Below are positions 18,378 to 27,450 of a stretch of 64,000 nucleotides of DNA, piece after piece. Origin of the DNA: JAEINY01 sp942490535 (GTDB taxonomy: Bacteria; Bacteroidota; Bacteroidia; Bacteroidales; Marinilabiliaceae); assembly GCA_942490535.1 (NCBI GenBank), contig CALNXQ010000004.1, positions 868,001 through 932,000 on the forward strand, read 5' to 3'. The translations under genes and the position numbers were made by a program. Position 1 is the first letter of the stretch; every line of letters starts with the position of its first letter. The notes beneath the pieces were generated by a model. The model was not told the origin of the DNA and searched no databases. It saw only the letters and a program-made list of their open reading frames with translations.

Positions 18378-20522
18378 TTAATTGATTGATATAAATACGC
18401 CCAGAAACAGGAACTGCTTCACATCGGGATGCATGGGCACCAATTTATCCGGACTGTTGCCATCCATGGACGGCACCGTCCGGTAACCCAGGTGTTGCGT
18501 TTGCCCCAAGACATTATTCATGGCCAGGTGGATGATGGTAAAATGATTGCCCAGATGTGTGAGGTAACTCAGGTTCAGGCTTAGATCGTGATACATGGGT
18601 GACCGCCGGTTCATGAATTGGGCATCCCCCGGCTGATGATAGGGTTTCCCGGAAGCTGTCACCCAGGTGGCGCCCACTTGTGTATTGATGGCCCCGAAAA
18701 AATACTTGGCCACAGCTGAAAAGGTATGTTCGGCAATATAATTAGGTGTGACTTTCGATGGATAGTCTTTGTATTGACGCTTTGAGTCGATGTACGAATA
18801 AGACAACCAATAATCGGTGCGTTTAAAAGTTTCCCGGTCGCGGTAAAACACGTCCACCCCTTGGGCATAGCCTTCTCCTCCATTTGAATAATTGGGCACA
18901 AAAGGATTATCACTCGCCTGATAACTGACCAGATTATCGTATTTTTTGTAGTAAGCCTCTGTACGGAACAAGCGCTTTTGAATATCGCCCGTTTGAAACC
19001 CCAGGATGTAATGGGTGGCTTTCTCAAAATTAAACTGAGAGGAAAACTTCAGGTAATCATTCACCGGATTTTGAAAAAACTGACCATAGGCTGCCGACAA
19101 TTGACTATTCTTGCCAGTTTTGTAAGCCATGGATATGCGAGGGGAGAAATTCGCCCGCTTCATATACGACGAATACTCATACCGCACTCCCGGACGGAAG
19201 GCAAATTTGGCCGACAATTTTATCTCCGGTTCCACAAAAAAAGATGCTACATGATCTTCGACTTCTCCCGACCAACGCCTGGCCCCTTTCAGCGCCTTAT
19301 AATCCTGATTATACTTTGTGAAGGCATCGGAAACCCCATAGGTTAGTACAATTCCTTCTTTCACATCGTGCACAAATGCCACACGTCCTTCGATGTTTAA
19401 TTCATTTTCGGTGGAATGGTGTGTGCCGGCAATGGTTCGATCCTGATCGTAGGTAATGGCGACTCCACTCCGAAAAGCAGTCTTCTCACCCAGGGACATT
19501 TTATAGGTTCCATTCCAATACGTGTTCCCGCCTTCGCTGTCGATGTAAACCGATTCGTCGCTCCCATCAGAGGTATTAAACGATTGAAGGCCGTAATCAC
19601 CGGTGGCGAACATCTTAAAAATTCCCCCGTTCTTAAAGCGCTGTCGATGCATAAGGTTCACATTAGCCGCTTCCACCGGCTTCACCCATTCCAGGCGGTT
19701 ATTCACCAAGCCGTAATAAGGAGCCAAATTGGTATAGCTCACGCCCGCCGACGTGGAGCGATCTTCCCCGCACCAGGTGTGGTTGGCCTCAAGTCCGATA
19801 CTCATCAACGACAAACCAGTGACTTCCTCTACGGCAATATCTGTGGATTCAAGAATCAGCACCGACGACAAGGCCTGTCCATATTCGGCTGAATACCCCC
19901 CCGTGCTAAATACGGTCCCACTGAACAAGGAAGGCGAGAACCGGCCGCGAGTGGGTAAATCCGGCACTTTGGAATAATAGGGTTTGGCAGCCAAAAGACC
20001 ATCGACGTATACTTTGGTTTCGGCGGCTTCCCCACCCCGTACCAGTAAGCGGCCATCATCTGCAGCGGCTTGTGTACCCGGCAGAGTTTTCAGAGCCGCG
20101 TTGATATCGCCCATGGAACCGGCAGTGGTATAAATATCCATGGGTTCCAGCACCGAGGCCCGGCTTTTGTCCCCGGCATTGAAACTACCGGCGGTAATGG
20201 TAACGGCGTTCAGACTGGTAACACTTTCTTTTAAACGGATGGATAAGTTAGCTAACAGTTGATTCTCCAAGGGTACTGTTTGAGTGGTATAACCAATATA
20301 ACTAACCACTAAGGTTTTCTCCCGGGCTGCTTCGGCTTCAAACTCGAATTTGCCTTCAGCATCCGTGATGGTTCCATCATACGTCCCTTCGATAAACAGA
20401 TTGACACCTACTAAAGGTTCGCCATCCATGGCTTGCACCAAACCGGCAATGCGATCCTGAGCCGCCAGCGTAGCCGAAGATAGTACTGAACAGGCGATGA
20501 TGAGGAATTGATTTAGTTTCAT
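18378..20522 (-). CDS. TonB-dependent receptor with CarboxypepD_reg-like domain
   Basis: 714 residues: signal peptide (about 1-20, ending LAAQ), carboxypeptidase-regulatory-like beta-sandwich (about 22-95, DGEPLVGVNLFIEGTYDG), plug domain (about 100-220, PGTQAAADDGRLLVRGG) and a 22-strand-type barrel. It is shorter than SusC-family proteins and has no SusD partner, so glycan uptake by a SusCD pair is unlikely. It presumably imports an unknown substrate energised by TonB. Downstream on the same strand are a secreted helical protein and a LytS/LytR two-component system. Confidence 0.88.
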   Translation of the reverse strand: MKLNQFLIIACSVLSSATLAAQDRIAGLVQAMDGEPLVGVNLFIEGTYDGTITDAEGKFEFEAEAAREKTLVVSYIGYTTQTVPLENQLLANLSIRLKESVTSLNAVTITAGSFNAGDKSRASVLEPMDIYTTAGSMGDINAALKTLPGTQAAADDGRLLVRGGEAAETKVYVDGLLAAKPYYSKVPDLPTRGRFSPSLFSGTVFSTGGYSAEYGQALSSVLILESTDIAVEEVTGLSLMSIGLEANHTWCGEDRSTSAGVSYTNLAPYYGLVNNRLEWVKPVEAANVNLMHRQRFKNGGIFKMFATGDYGLQSFNTSDGSDESVYIDSEGGNTYWNGTYKMSLGEKTAFRSGVAITYDQDRTIAGTHHSTENELNIEGRVAFVHDVKEGIVLTYGVSDAFTKYNQDYKALKGARRWSGEVEDHVASFFVEPEIKLSAKFAFRPGVRYEYSSYMKRANFSPRISMAYKTGKNSQLSAAYGQFFQNPVNDYLKFSSQFNFEKATHYILGFQTGDIQKRLFRTEAYYKKYDNLVSYQASDNPFVPNYSNGGEGYAQGVDVFYRDRETFKRTDYWLSYSYIDSKRQYKDYPSKVTPNYIAEHTFSAVAKYFFGAINTQVGATWVTASGKPYHQPGDAQFMNRRSPMYHDLSLNLSYLTHLGNHFTIIHLAMNNVLGQTQHLGYRTVPSMDGNSPDKLVPMHPDVKQFLFLGVFISIN

Positions 20523-20868
20523 TATGATTAAGTATTAATTACAAATGCAAAATTGACTTATTCAGCTGTGTGAGGCTTTGCCGTCTTTGCTGATTGACGA
20601 TTCAAATATCTCCTCACTTTGCGTGGTTTCTAAAAAAAGGACGACGACTTGTCAATTAATCCGGATGAATGGTAAAAACGGAACAGCTCTCGTTGCCTTT
20701 GTCAATAATTCCTCTCATTTGAAAAGCTTCCAGCAAGCTGCAAGAACCCCTCCTTTGAATAGAAATCCTTCCTGCAACGAGCAGGGAGTATTTCCCTGGC
20801 AAGATTTCATTCCGTTTTTTTATCCCTGCACAAATCGCTAATTTCACAGGCTGTAAAAAAGAATTGAA
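20523..20868. other. Divergent intergenic region
   Basis: About 345 bases between the minus-strand TonB receptor and the plus-strand dehydrogenase, so it must hold promoters for both. I see no exact TAnnTTTG box and no coding frame with support. Confidence 0.4.
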
Positions 20869-21678
20869 ATGAAAGATAAAGTCATTATAATTACGGGTGC
20901 TTCTTCAGGCATTGGCCTGGCCTGTGCCCGTGAATTTGCCCGCCGTGGGGCGCACTTAGCATTGGCTGCCCGTAGCCTTGATAAATTAAAGGAAGTGGAA
21001 GCTGAACTTCAAAAAGCCGGCAACCAGGTGATCTCCATCCAAACAGATGTGAGTCAGGAAGCCGATTGTAAACACATGGTGGACCAAACACTGAAGGCTT
21101 TTGGACGCATCGACATTCTAATTAACAATGCCGGTATTTCCATGCGTGCTTTATTCAAGGATGTGGATCTATCGGTGCTCAAGCAATTGATGGATGTTAA
21201 TTTTTGGGGGACGGTTTATTGTACCAAATATGCCTTGCCTCACTTATTGACGCAAAAAGGATCGGTCGTGGGTGTATCTTCCATTGCCGGTTATGTGGGT
21301 TTACCGGGCCGCACGGGTTATTCATCGTCGAAATTTGCCATGCACGGTTTCCTGGAGGCCTTACGTGTTGAAAATCTCAAAACCGGCTTACATGTGCTCA
21401 TCGCCGCACCGGGTTTTACCGCCTCCAATGTACGTAAAGCAGCACTAACGGCAGATGGTAGTAATCAAGGCGAAACACCGCGGCAGGAAGAAAAAATGAT
21501 GACTGCTGAAGAAGTGGCCACTCACCTGGCCAAAGCCATCCTCAAACGGAAACGCACTTTAATCTTAACCTTTGTGGAGGGGAAAGTAACGGTTTTCTTA
21601 AAGAAATTCTTACCGGGTTTGCTGGAAAAACTCACCTATAACCACATGGCTAAGGAGCCTGATTCACCTTTTAACTAA
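20869..21678 (+). CDS. Short-chain dehydrogenase/reductase
   Basis: 269 residues of the classical SDR family. The cofactor motif TGASSGIG is at 9-16, NNAG follows in the central region, and the catalytic Ser (VSSIAG), Y151 and K155 (YSSSK) are intact. R-rich residues after strand 2 (ARSLDK) suggest NADP(H) preference. The C-terminal hydrophobic stretch resembles SDRs acting on lipid or ketone substrates (DHRS7-like). It is followed after eight bases by an acyl-CoA thioesterase, so a role in fatty-acyl or lipid metabolism is possible but not proven. Confidence 0.92.
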   Translation: MKDKVIIITGASSGIGLACAREFARRGAHLALAARSLDKLKEVEAELQKAGNQVISIQTDVSQEADCKHMVDQTLKAFGRIDILINNAGISMRALFKDVDLSVLKQLMDVNFWGTVYCTKYALPHLLTQKGSVVGVSSIAGYVGLPGRTGYSSSKFAMHGFLEALRVENLKTGLHVLIAAPGFTASNVRKAALTADGSNQGETPRQEEKMMTAEEVATHLAKAILKRKRTLILTFVEGKVTVFLKKFLPGLLEKLTYNHMAKEPDSPFN

Positions 21679-21686
21679 CGCCTGGT

Positions 21687-22094
21687 ATGATTGAAAACAA
21701 AACATCTTTCAGGGTGCGCTATGCGGAGACCGATCAGATGGGCATTGTGAATAATGCCAATTACCCCACTTATTATGAAATCGGACGGACCGAATTGTTT
21801 CGTGCCTTGGGTTTATCCTATAAAATAATCGAATCAGCTGGTATCATCTTACCCTTATCTGATTTATTTGTTAAATATCACCGCCCTGCTTTATATGATG
21901 ATCTGTTAACCATTAAAACATGCATCAAGGAGTGGCCGGCCAGTCGCATCCGATTTGATTACTACATCTATAATGAAGCGGAGCAATTAGTGAACGAAGG
22001 TTACACTACGCTCGCTTATCTGGATGCCAAAACCCGACGTCCTATACGCATTCCCCCCATGGTGGTGGAACTGCTTCAACCGTATTTTCAATAA
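21687..22094 (+). CDS. Acyl-CoA thioesterase, YbgC/4HBT family
   Basis: 135 residues, a complete hotdog domain. The catalytic region YAETDQMGIVNNANY (14-28) contains the Asp and the Asn/His-type positions of the 4-hydroxybenzoyl-CoA thioesterase family, followed by the ELFRALG helix. Members hydrolyse short or aromatic acyl-CoA thioesters in the cytoplasm. It is co-directional with the SDR gene eight bases upstream and ends at a bidirectional terminator. The substrate is unknown. Confidence 0.9.
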   Translation: MIENKTSFRVRYAETDQMGIVNNANYPTYYEIGRTELFRALGLSYKIIESAGIILPLSDLFVKYHRPALYDDLLTIKTCIKEWPASRIRFDYYIYNEAEQLVNEGYTTLAYLDAKTRRPIRIPPMVVELLQPYFQ

Positions 22095-22095
22095 A

Positions 22096-22127
22096 AAAAT
22101 GCCGGCTGATGATTCAGTCGGCATTTT
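22096..22127. terminator. Bidirectional terminator
   Basis: AAAATGCCGGCTGA pairs with TCAGTCGGCATTTT (one G-T wobble) around a four-base loop, with A-rich and T-rich flanks, between the convergent thioesterase and LysE genes. Confidence 0.85.
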
Positions 22128-22149
22128 CTTTATATCCTTATCCGTGGTG

Positions 22150-22803
22150 TTAAGCCACTGCTAAATATTCCGTTACTAACCAGCTCACAAAAGCAATAAC
22201 CACTAACACTACAATAGAACCACCGGCTATTTTGTTGATCCAGAACAGACGTCGAAGGTTTATTTTTCTGCGGAACATACTGACCAAACCACTGAGTGTA
22301 AACCACCACAAGGAAGCTCCTGTAAATATGCCAAGTACCAGGATCACCTGCTCCAATCCACTATGATCGGTTTGCACCACCCGAAAGGCCGTAAACAAAG
22401 CCATCAATAAAAAAACGGCCAGGGGATTAGAAACGGTTAACAAGAAGGTGGAGAAAAAATCCTGTGCCAGACTCCGGTTACGTTTCTTTTGCTTGCGCAA
22501 CTGGACGGCGGGATTGGTATAAAAAATCCGCAAGCCCATCCCAATTAAGATAACGGCTCCAATAATCTGGATGTACAAAATCTGAGTCTCAATAAAACCA
22601 ATGATAAAAGAAAGACTGAAACCGGCTATAATAGCATAGATGGTATCTGACATGGCGGCACCTAAACCGGAAATAAAACCTGATAAACGACCTTTATTTA
22701 ACGTTCGCTGAATACATAATACTCCAATCGGTCCCAACGGAATAGAAGCCAACAACCCAATTACAATCGCACTCAATATGAAACTCAAACTCATTATCAA
22801 CAT
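22150..22803 (-). CDS. LysE-family amino acid exporter
   Basis: 217 residues with about six membrane helices. The N-terminal SIPLGPIGVLCIQRTLNKGR is the conserved LysE/RhtB signature, and FSTFLLTVSNPLAVFLL is the second family motif. Members export amino acids or related small molecules through the inner membrane. An internal ATG at 22794 would remove three residues. It is a lone gene convergent with the thioesterase. The substrate cannot be assigned. Confidence 0.88.
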   Translation of the reverse strand: MLIMSLSFILSAIVIGLLASIPLGPIGVLCIQRTLNKGRLSGFISGLGAAMSDTIYAIIAGFSLSFIIGFIETQILYIQIIGAVILIGMGLRIFYTNPAVQLRKQKKRNRSLAQDFFSTFLLTVSNPLAVFLLMALFTAFRVVQTDHSGLEQVILVLGIFTGASLWWFTLSGLVSMFRRKINLRRLFWINKIAGGSIVVLVVIAFVSWLVTEYLAVA

Positions 22804-23024
22804 TTTTCAGGCCTTTCAATGGTACATGTTCAGTATGCTTCCTTTAACTCATAAGATAAGCATGAATCGTACGATTGTCATCCCTTTTTATCAACTTTTC
22901 CAAACGTCGGCCAAAATTATAAAAACCTTTCGATATTTAAGGTTGTTATTAAGATTAATAAATTAGAAAATTTTGATAAGTGAGCTCCATTTAGTTAAGA
23001 CTATTTTAACATTTATTTCATGGC

Positions 23025-23052
23025 TTAACACAAATTTAACACTCGCTTAAAA
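23025..23052 (+). promoter_or_regulatory. Candidate Pho box
   Basis: Three direct repeats TTAACA-N5-TTAACA-N5-TTAAAA start at 23025, 23036 and 23047, an exact 11-bp period. PhoB/PhoP-type regulators are known to bind direct repeats with this period. It lies 31 bases upstream of a -7 box and 73 bases before a phosphate transporter. A further TTAACA is at 23006, out of phase. Confidence 0.6.
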
Positions 23053-23083
23053 TAGACTCAATACACCTCTGAATACGACTCAC

Positions 23084-23091
23084 TATGTTTG
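23084..23091 (+). promoter_or_regulatory. -7 box of the PiT operon (TATGTTTG)
   Basis: Exact TAnnTTTG match, 33 bases before the ATG at 23125, with no TTG -33 box, consistent with an activator-dependent promoter. It overlaps a 15-base match to the phage T7 promoter core (23072-23086). Confidence 0.55.
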
Positions 23092-23124
23092 CGGCACGAA
23101 AAAGAAACACAAATACAAATTCTG

Positions 23125-25383
23125 ATGGAAAACATTTATTTCATTTTAGTCATTGTGTTGTTTGCCCTGGCCATATCCGATCTTGTGGTTGGAGTCAGCA
23201 ACGACGCAGTCAACTTTCTTAACTCGGCCATTGGTGCCAAAGCCGCACCTTTCAAAGTGATTATGGTCGTCGCTGCCCTGGGTATTTTATTTGGAGCCAC
23301 GTTCTCCAGTGGGATGATGGAAGTAGCCCGTAAGGGGATATTCAATCCACAGTATTTCTACTTCTCGGAGATCATGATTATTTTCCTCGCGGTTATGATC
23401 ACCGATGTGATACTGCTGGATTTGTTTAACACTTTTGGAATGCCTACTTCCACAACGGTATCCATCGTCTTCGAATTACTCGGTGCCGCCGTGGCTGTTT
23501 CCATTATTAAGGCCCTCAACAATCCGGAGATACCCATCAGTGAATACATCAATACGGCAAAAGCATTGGCCATTATATCAGGTATTCTTTTATCTGTAGT
23601 GGTCTCCTTTTCCACTGGGGCCATTGTGCAGTTTTTTACACGTCTGCTATTTTCATTTAATTATAACAAGCGATTAACCTATTTAGGTGCTCTTTGGGGA
23701 GGACTTGCCATTTCAGCCATTACCTACTTTATCCTGATCAAAGGGGCTAAAGGCGCTTCTTTCATGGACAGTGCTACCAAGGACTGGATTAAAGGAAACG
23801 GCTTCCTGATATTGGTATACAGCTTTATTGGCTGGACCGTTTTGCTGCAGATCGCTAAAATGATCTTTAAAATTGACATTTTAAAAATTATTGTTTTAGC
23901 CGGCACCTTCGCCTTAGCAATGGCTTTTGCCGGGAACGATTTGGTAAACTTCATCGGGGTACCGCTGGCCGGTTTTGAATCCTTTAAAGTATTAAATGCC
24001 ACACCCGGAGCCTCACCAGACAACCTATTAATGGTATCCATGGCCGGGAAGGTAAAGACCGATACTTACATGTTGATCATTGCAGGTATTATCATGGTCG
24101 TCACTTTATGGACCTCCAAAAAGGCCCGTGGCGTGGTTAAAACATCCCTTGATTTAAGTCGTCAGCAAGAAGGAGATGAGCGTTTCGGTTCCAGTTACTT
24201 TGCACGTTCCATTGTACGGGCCTCCATTACCTTATCCAACGGCATTTCGGCGGTGGTGCCGGTTCGTCTGCGCAATTCCATCGGTCGTCAATTCGATTCC
24301 TCCGTGTACGAAGAGCAGCGTCAAAAATTGGGCGAAGAAGCCCCTACTTTTGATATGATCCGGGCCTCTGTGAACCTGGTTGTCGCCAGTATCCTGATTT
24401 CCATTGCAACCAACATGAAATTGCCGCTTTCTACTACTTATGTGACCTTCATGGTGGCCATGGGTAGCTCATTGGCCGATCGTGCCTGGGGACGTGAAAG
24501 TGCAGTGTATCGTATTACCGGTGTATTATCTGTCATTGGCGGTTGGTTCTTTACAGCATTCTCAGCCTTTACGGCGGCTTTCGTATTGGCGCTGATCATT
24601 AGCTGGGGCGGTCCGATTGCCATATTAGGCTTAGTGATACTGGCAGCTTATGTCATTTATCGCACACACACCGTGCATAAAAAACAGAAAAGCCAGGAAA
24701 CTGAAATTAAAGATATCGAAATAGAGGAAGTGAACGGTGAAATTTTGGCCGAAAAAGTCCTTGAAAAATGTAAAGATAGTGTGTCGCACACCTTAGAAAA
24801 AGTTGCTGCGCTGTACAATCAAACCATTGAAGATTTCGAAGCCGAAAACCGAAAAGGTCTGAAAGCGATCACGAAAGATGTGGAAGCACTTAATAAGAAA
24901 ACAAAGAAACTTAAGAGTAACGTTTATACCACTGTCCGGAAACTACAGGAGCAATCCATTGATTCCAGTCTGTATTACGTACAGGTATTAGATTATTTGC
25001 GTGAAACAGCACATTGCTTAACGTACATCGCTGATCCTTGTTTTGCACACATCGACAACAATCATAAAGTTTTTAAACCGGAACAATTCGAAGATTTAAA
25101 TAACCTGAAAGTTGCGGTTACAGGTCTTCTAGCCACCGTAACTAAAATGATTACCTCCGGTGATTATGCAGGTATTGATGCGCTGTTGGAAAAACAACAG
25201 GGGGTATTGGAAACCATCCGGGTCAATCGAAAAGCGCAATTAAAACGCATTAAAAACGAAAAAGCCGGTACGAAGGTAAGTATGTTGTATCTCAACATAC
25301 TTCATGAAACTCAAAACATGCTCTTGCACTTGATCAATCTGGCCAAAGCACAACGTGACTTCGTCGATTATCACACAAAATAG
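23125..25383 (+). CDS. PiT-family inorganic phosphate transporter with PhoU-like tail
   Basis: 752 residues from the ATG at 23125; the in-frame TTG at 23089 overlaps the -7 box and is rejected. The two PiT repeats are visible: GVSNDAVNFLNSA (23-35) and FAGNDLVNFIGVP (about 267-279). Around 10-12 membrane helices extend to about residue 520, with a long central cytoplasmic loop. Residues about 555-750 are helical and charged and resemble a PhoU-type regulatory domain, a fusion typical of Bacteroidota PiT proteins. It imports phosphate with a cation symport. A Pho-box-like element upstream suggests induction by phosphate limitation. A porin follows. Confidence 0.92.
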   Translation: MENIYFILVIVLFALAISDLVVGVSNDAVNFLNSAIGAKAAPFKVIMVVAALGILFGATFSSGMMEVARKGIFNPQYFYFSEIMIIFLAVMITDVILLDLFNTFGMPTSTTVSIVFELLGAAVAVSIIKALNNPEIPISEYINTAKALAIISGILLSVVVSFSTGAIVQFFTRLLFSFNYNKRLTYLGALWGGLAISAITYFILIKGAKGASFMDSATKDWIKGNGFLILVYSFIGWTVLLQIAKMIFKIDILKIIVLAGTFALAMAFAGNDLVNFIGVPLAGFESFKVLNATPGASPDNLLMVSMAGKVKTDTYMLIIAGIIMVVTLWTSKKARGVVKTSLDLSRQQEGDERFGSSYFARSIVRASITLSNGISAVVPVRLRNSIGRQFDSSVYEEQRQKLGEEAPTFDMIRASVNLVVASILISIATNMKLPLSTTYVTFMVAMGSSLADRAWGRESAVYRITGVLSVIGGWFFTAFSAFTAAFVLALIISWGGPIAILGLVILAAYVIYRTHTVHKKQKSQETEIKDIEIEEVNGEILAEKVLEKCKDSVSHTLEKVAALYNQTIEDFEAENRKGLKAITKDVEALNKKTKKLKSNVYTTVRKLQEQSIDSSLYYVQVLDYLRETAHCLTYIADPCFAHIDNNHKVFKPEQFEDLNNLKVAVTGLLATVTKMITSGDYAGIDALLEKQQGVLETIRVNRKAQLKRIKNEKAGTKVSMLYLNILHETQNMLLHLINLAKAQRDFVDYHTK

Positions 25384-25392
25384 AATTATCAT

Positions 25393-25430
25393 GGCGGGAA
25401 GGAACTGGGAACTCCTTCCTGCCTTTATTT
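25393..25430 (+). terminator. Hairpin after the PiT gene
   Basis: GGCGGGAAGGA pairs with TCCTTCCTGCC (one wobble) around a nine-base loop, followed by TTTATTTT. It lies between PiT and the porin, so may allow partial readthrough. Confidence 0.75.
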
Positions 25431-25533
25431 TCGTAACACACACTATTATTTCGTAACTTTCAGATTGGCGTTTCAATCGCCGATATAAAGGGCGTGACAT
25501 TATAAAATACAGGAATTTAAACGGGAAGAAATC

Positions 25534-26538
25534 ATGCTAAAGAATTTATTATCTGCGATCATAGCAATCGCACTATTTACAGGGATAAATGCTCAGGAAA
25601 AAGAAGCGTTTAAACCACATGGCAAAGTGGAAGGTCGAATATTTACCAATTTCAATGCCGATGTAACCGGTGATGGGGATGCCAAAGGCTTTGAACTTAA
25701 AAGAGCCTACCTGGGGTATCAATATCAAATTACACCTGAGATCAAGGCAGCCGTAAAACTGGATGTGGGTGGCAGCGAGTTCATTTTAAACGATGCGGAA
25801 GCTCAATATGCGTATTTTAAAACAGCAGCCGTTTACTATGAAAAAGACAATTGGTTCGTAGCCTTTGGTCTGCACGATACTTACCAATTCAAGGTACAGG
25901 AAAAATTATGGGGTAAACGCTATGTATTACCTTCCATGCTGGATCAGCAAAAATTTGACTTCAGTGCCGATATTGGGGCTTCTGCCGCTTATCATTTTGA
26001 GAATGTATCGCTGGATTTTTCGTTATTTAATGGCGAAGGGTATAAACAGTTGCAGCAGGATGATGCCTTTAGAGGTAGCATAGGAGTAACCGGTTATTTG
26101 TTGGATAAAAAAATTATTCTGCGCGGTTACAGTGATTACTCATCGCGAGACGTACACTTAGCTTCTTATACCGCTTTTGCCGGACTCGATATGGATAAGT
26201 GGTCCCTGGGTGCTGAATATACTATCCAGAAAAACTACATCTATACGGACGGTCATGACCGCAATGCCTACTCGCTCTTTGGTCAGTACAACTTTACTCC
26301 AAGATTTGGCATTTGGGCCCGTATTGATGGCATTACTTCTGATTTCACGTCTTCAGAGGATGCTGATTACATTCATAAAGTACAAGGGATAGATGGTACT
26401 TACTTTTATCCGGGATTGGAATACATCATTGTGCCAAAACACCTAAAAGCATCCTTCAATTACCATCACCACGTAGATGATACCGCTGCAAAAGACGAAG
26501 ATGGTCAAATTTATTTCAACCTGGAGATACGGTTCTAA
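25534..26538 (+). CDS. Outer-membrane porin, OprO/P-like
   Basis: 334 residues with a signal peptide ending near GINAQ. The mature part is beta-barrel-like, beginning HGKVEGRIFTNFNADV and FELKRAYLGYQYQI, a pattern of phosphate-selective porins O/P, and ending in an aromatic terminal strand (YFNLEIRF). It lies 150 bases after the PiT transporter on the same strand, so it likely supplies phosphate across the outer membrane to it; this is inference from context. No cofactor or catalytic motif is expected or seen. Confidence 0.8.
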   Translation: MLKNLLSAIIAIALFTGINAQEKEAFKPHGKVEGRIFTNFNADVTGDGDAKGFELKRAYLGYQYQITPEIKAAVKLDVGGSEFILNDAEAQYAYFKTAAVYYEKDNWFVAFGLHDTYQFKVQEKLWGKRYVLPSMLDQQKFDFSADIGASAAYHFENVSLDFSLFNGEGYKQLQQDDAFRGSIGVTGYLLDKKIILRGYSDYSSRDVHLASYTAFAGLDMDKWSLGAEYTIQKNYIYTDGHDRNAYSLFGQYNFTPRFGIWARIDGITSDFTSSEDADYIHKVQGIDGTYFYPGLEYIIVPKHLKASFNYHHHVDDTAAKDEDGQIYFNLEIRF

Positions 26539-26552
26539 CAGAACAAAATTCC

Positions 26553-26595
26553 AAAAAAAAAGGTCTTTGAAATCCGTTTCAAAGACCTTTTTTTA
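26553..26595 (+). terminator. Rho-independent terminator of the PiT-porin unit
   Basis: AAAGGTCTTTGAAA-type stem pairs with TTTCAAAGACCTTT, with A-run before and T-run after; strong in both directions. Confidence 0.9.
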
Positions 26596-26869
26596 TTCGT
26601 TGACTAAACTATTCAGTTGAAAAGTACAATCCACCTTATTACAGAATTTTCGGTGCCAGAAAGAATCCCATTCACCCACCGCCATCAATTAGAAAACGGT
26701 TTATGAAGTTTTACTGTATTTAGAATTTAGGCAACGGTTCTTTATAAGCGGTTTGAAGTAAAGATCCCTTCCTTAGAACTTTTTGAACTCACCATTAAGA
26801 GTAACGGCCCTTTTCCCTTTCAGTCCGAAACAAAATATTCTATAACATATAAATCCCCAATAGTAGGTA

Positions 26870-26900
26870 TTGCGAGGATTCCTGATTTTTTCCACTTTTG
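26870..26900 (+). promoter_or_regulatory. Candidate promoter of the His-rich gene
   Basis: TTG at 26870-26872, a 20-base spacer and CACTTTTG at 26893-26900, one mismatch from TAnnTTTG. The ATG follows 38 bases later. Confidence 0.4.
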
Positions 26901-26938
26901 CAGTCGTGATAAAGCAAACAGGAACATATAACACATGG

Positions 26939-27256
26939 ATGAAAGCAATAAGTATCGTATTTATTACGATCTTCTCACTGCTGGTTATCAATAATGCCCT
27001 GTTTAACCACACACACCAAACCGAATCGGGTAAGCTGGTTCATCATGCTCACCCTTTTAGTAAAAGTACCCATCACCACAGTAATGGTGAGATCTGCTAT
27101 TACGACCATCTGCAGCTATTAACCAGTCAGGATCTGCCTGCGCTACTCCCTGCCGTCTATCGCGTTCTGGAGAGTACACTTACTGTTATTGAGGCGAATA
27201 TCTTCTGCACGGAGGTCATTGGTCATGCACAGGGCAGGGCGCCTCCTTGCTGTTAA
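26939..27256 (+). CDS. Small membrane/periplasmic His-rich protein
   Basis: 105 residues from the ATG at 26939, placed after the promoter-like element; the upstream in-frame ATG at 26870 overlaps that element. A hydrophobic N-terminal helix (about 3-20) is followed by clustered histidines (H24, H26, H35, H36, H38, H45-H47, H57) and cysteines C53, C90, C104 and C105. This composition suggests soft-metal binding (zinc, copper or similar) in the periplasm. A TonB receptor with three conserved-looking plug cysteines follows 194 bases downstream. I recognise the general type as common upstream of Bacteroidota TonB receptors but not a named function. Confidence 0.65.
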   Translation: MKAISIVFITIFSLLVINNALFNHTHQTESGKLVHHAHPFSKSTHHHSNGEICYYDHLQLLTSQDLPALLPAVYRVLESTLTVIEANIFCTEVIGHAQGRAPPCC

Positions 27257-27450
27257 TCCGCATTTTTCATATAACACATTAGCCTATTCTTGTTCCAAGG
27301 AAGAATCCTCCTTGCTTGATTGGTCTACCTGTAAATGTAATTCGTCCGTTACGGATTCGTAATGGCTGTGCTATGGTATGACCATTGGACTGGCCTATAC
27401 AGAGCTGTATTATCACACACAATAAACCATAATTTTCTGAATCATCTAAA

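Noticed and set aside
23089..23124. TTG start giving 12 extra residues to the PiT protein
   Set aside because: It overlaps the -7 box and adds residues that do not look like a PiT N-terminus; ATG at 23125 fits better.
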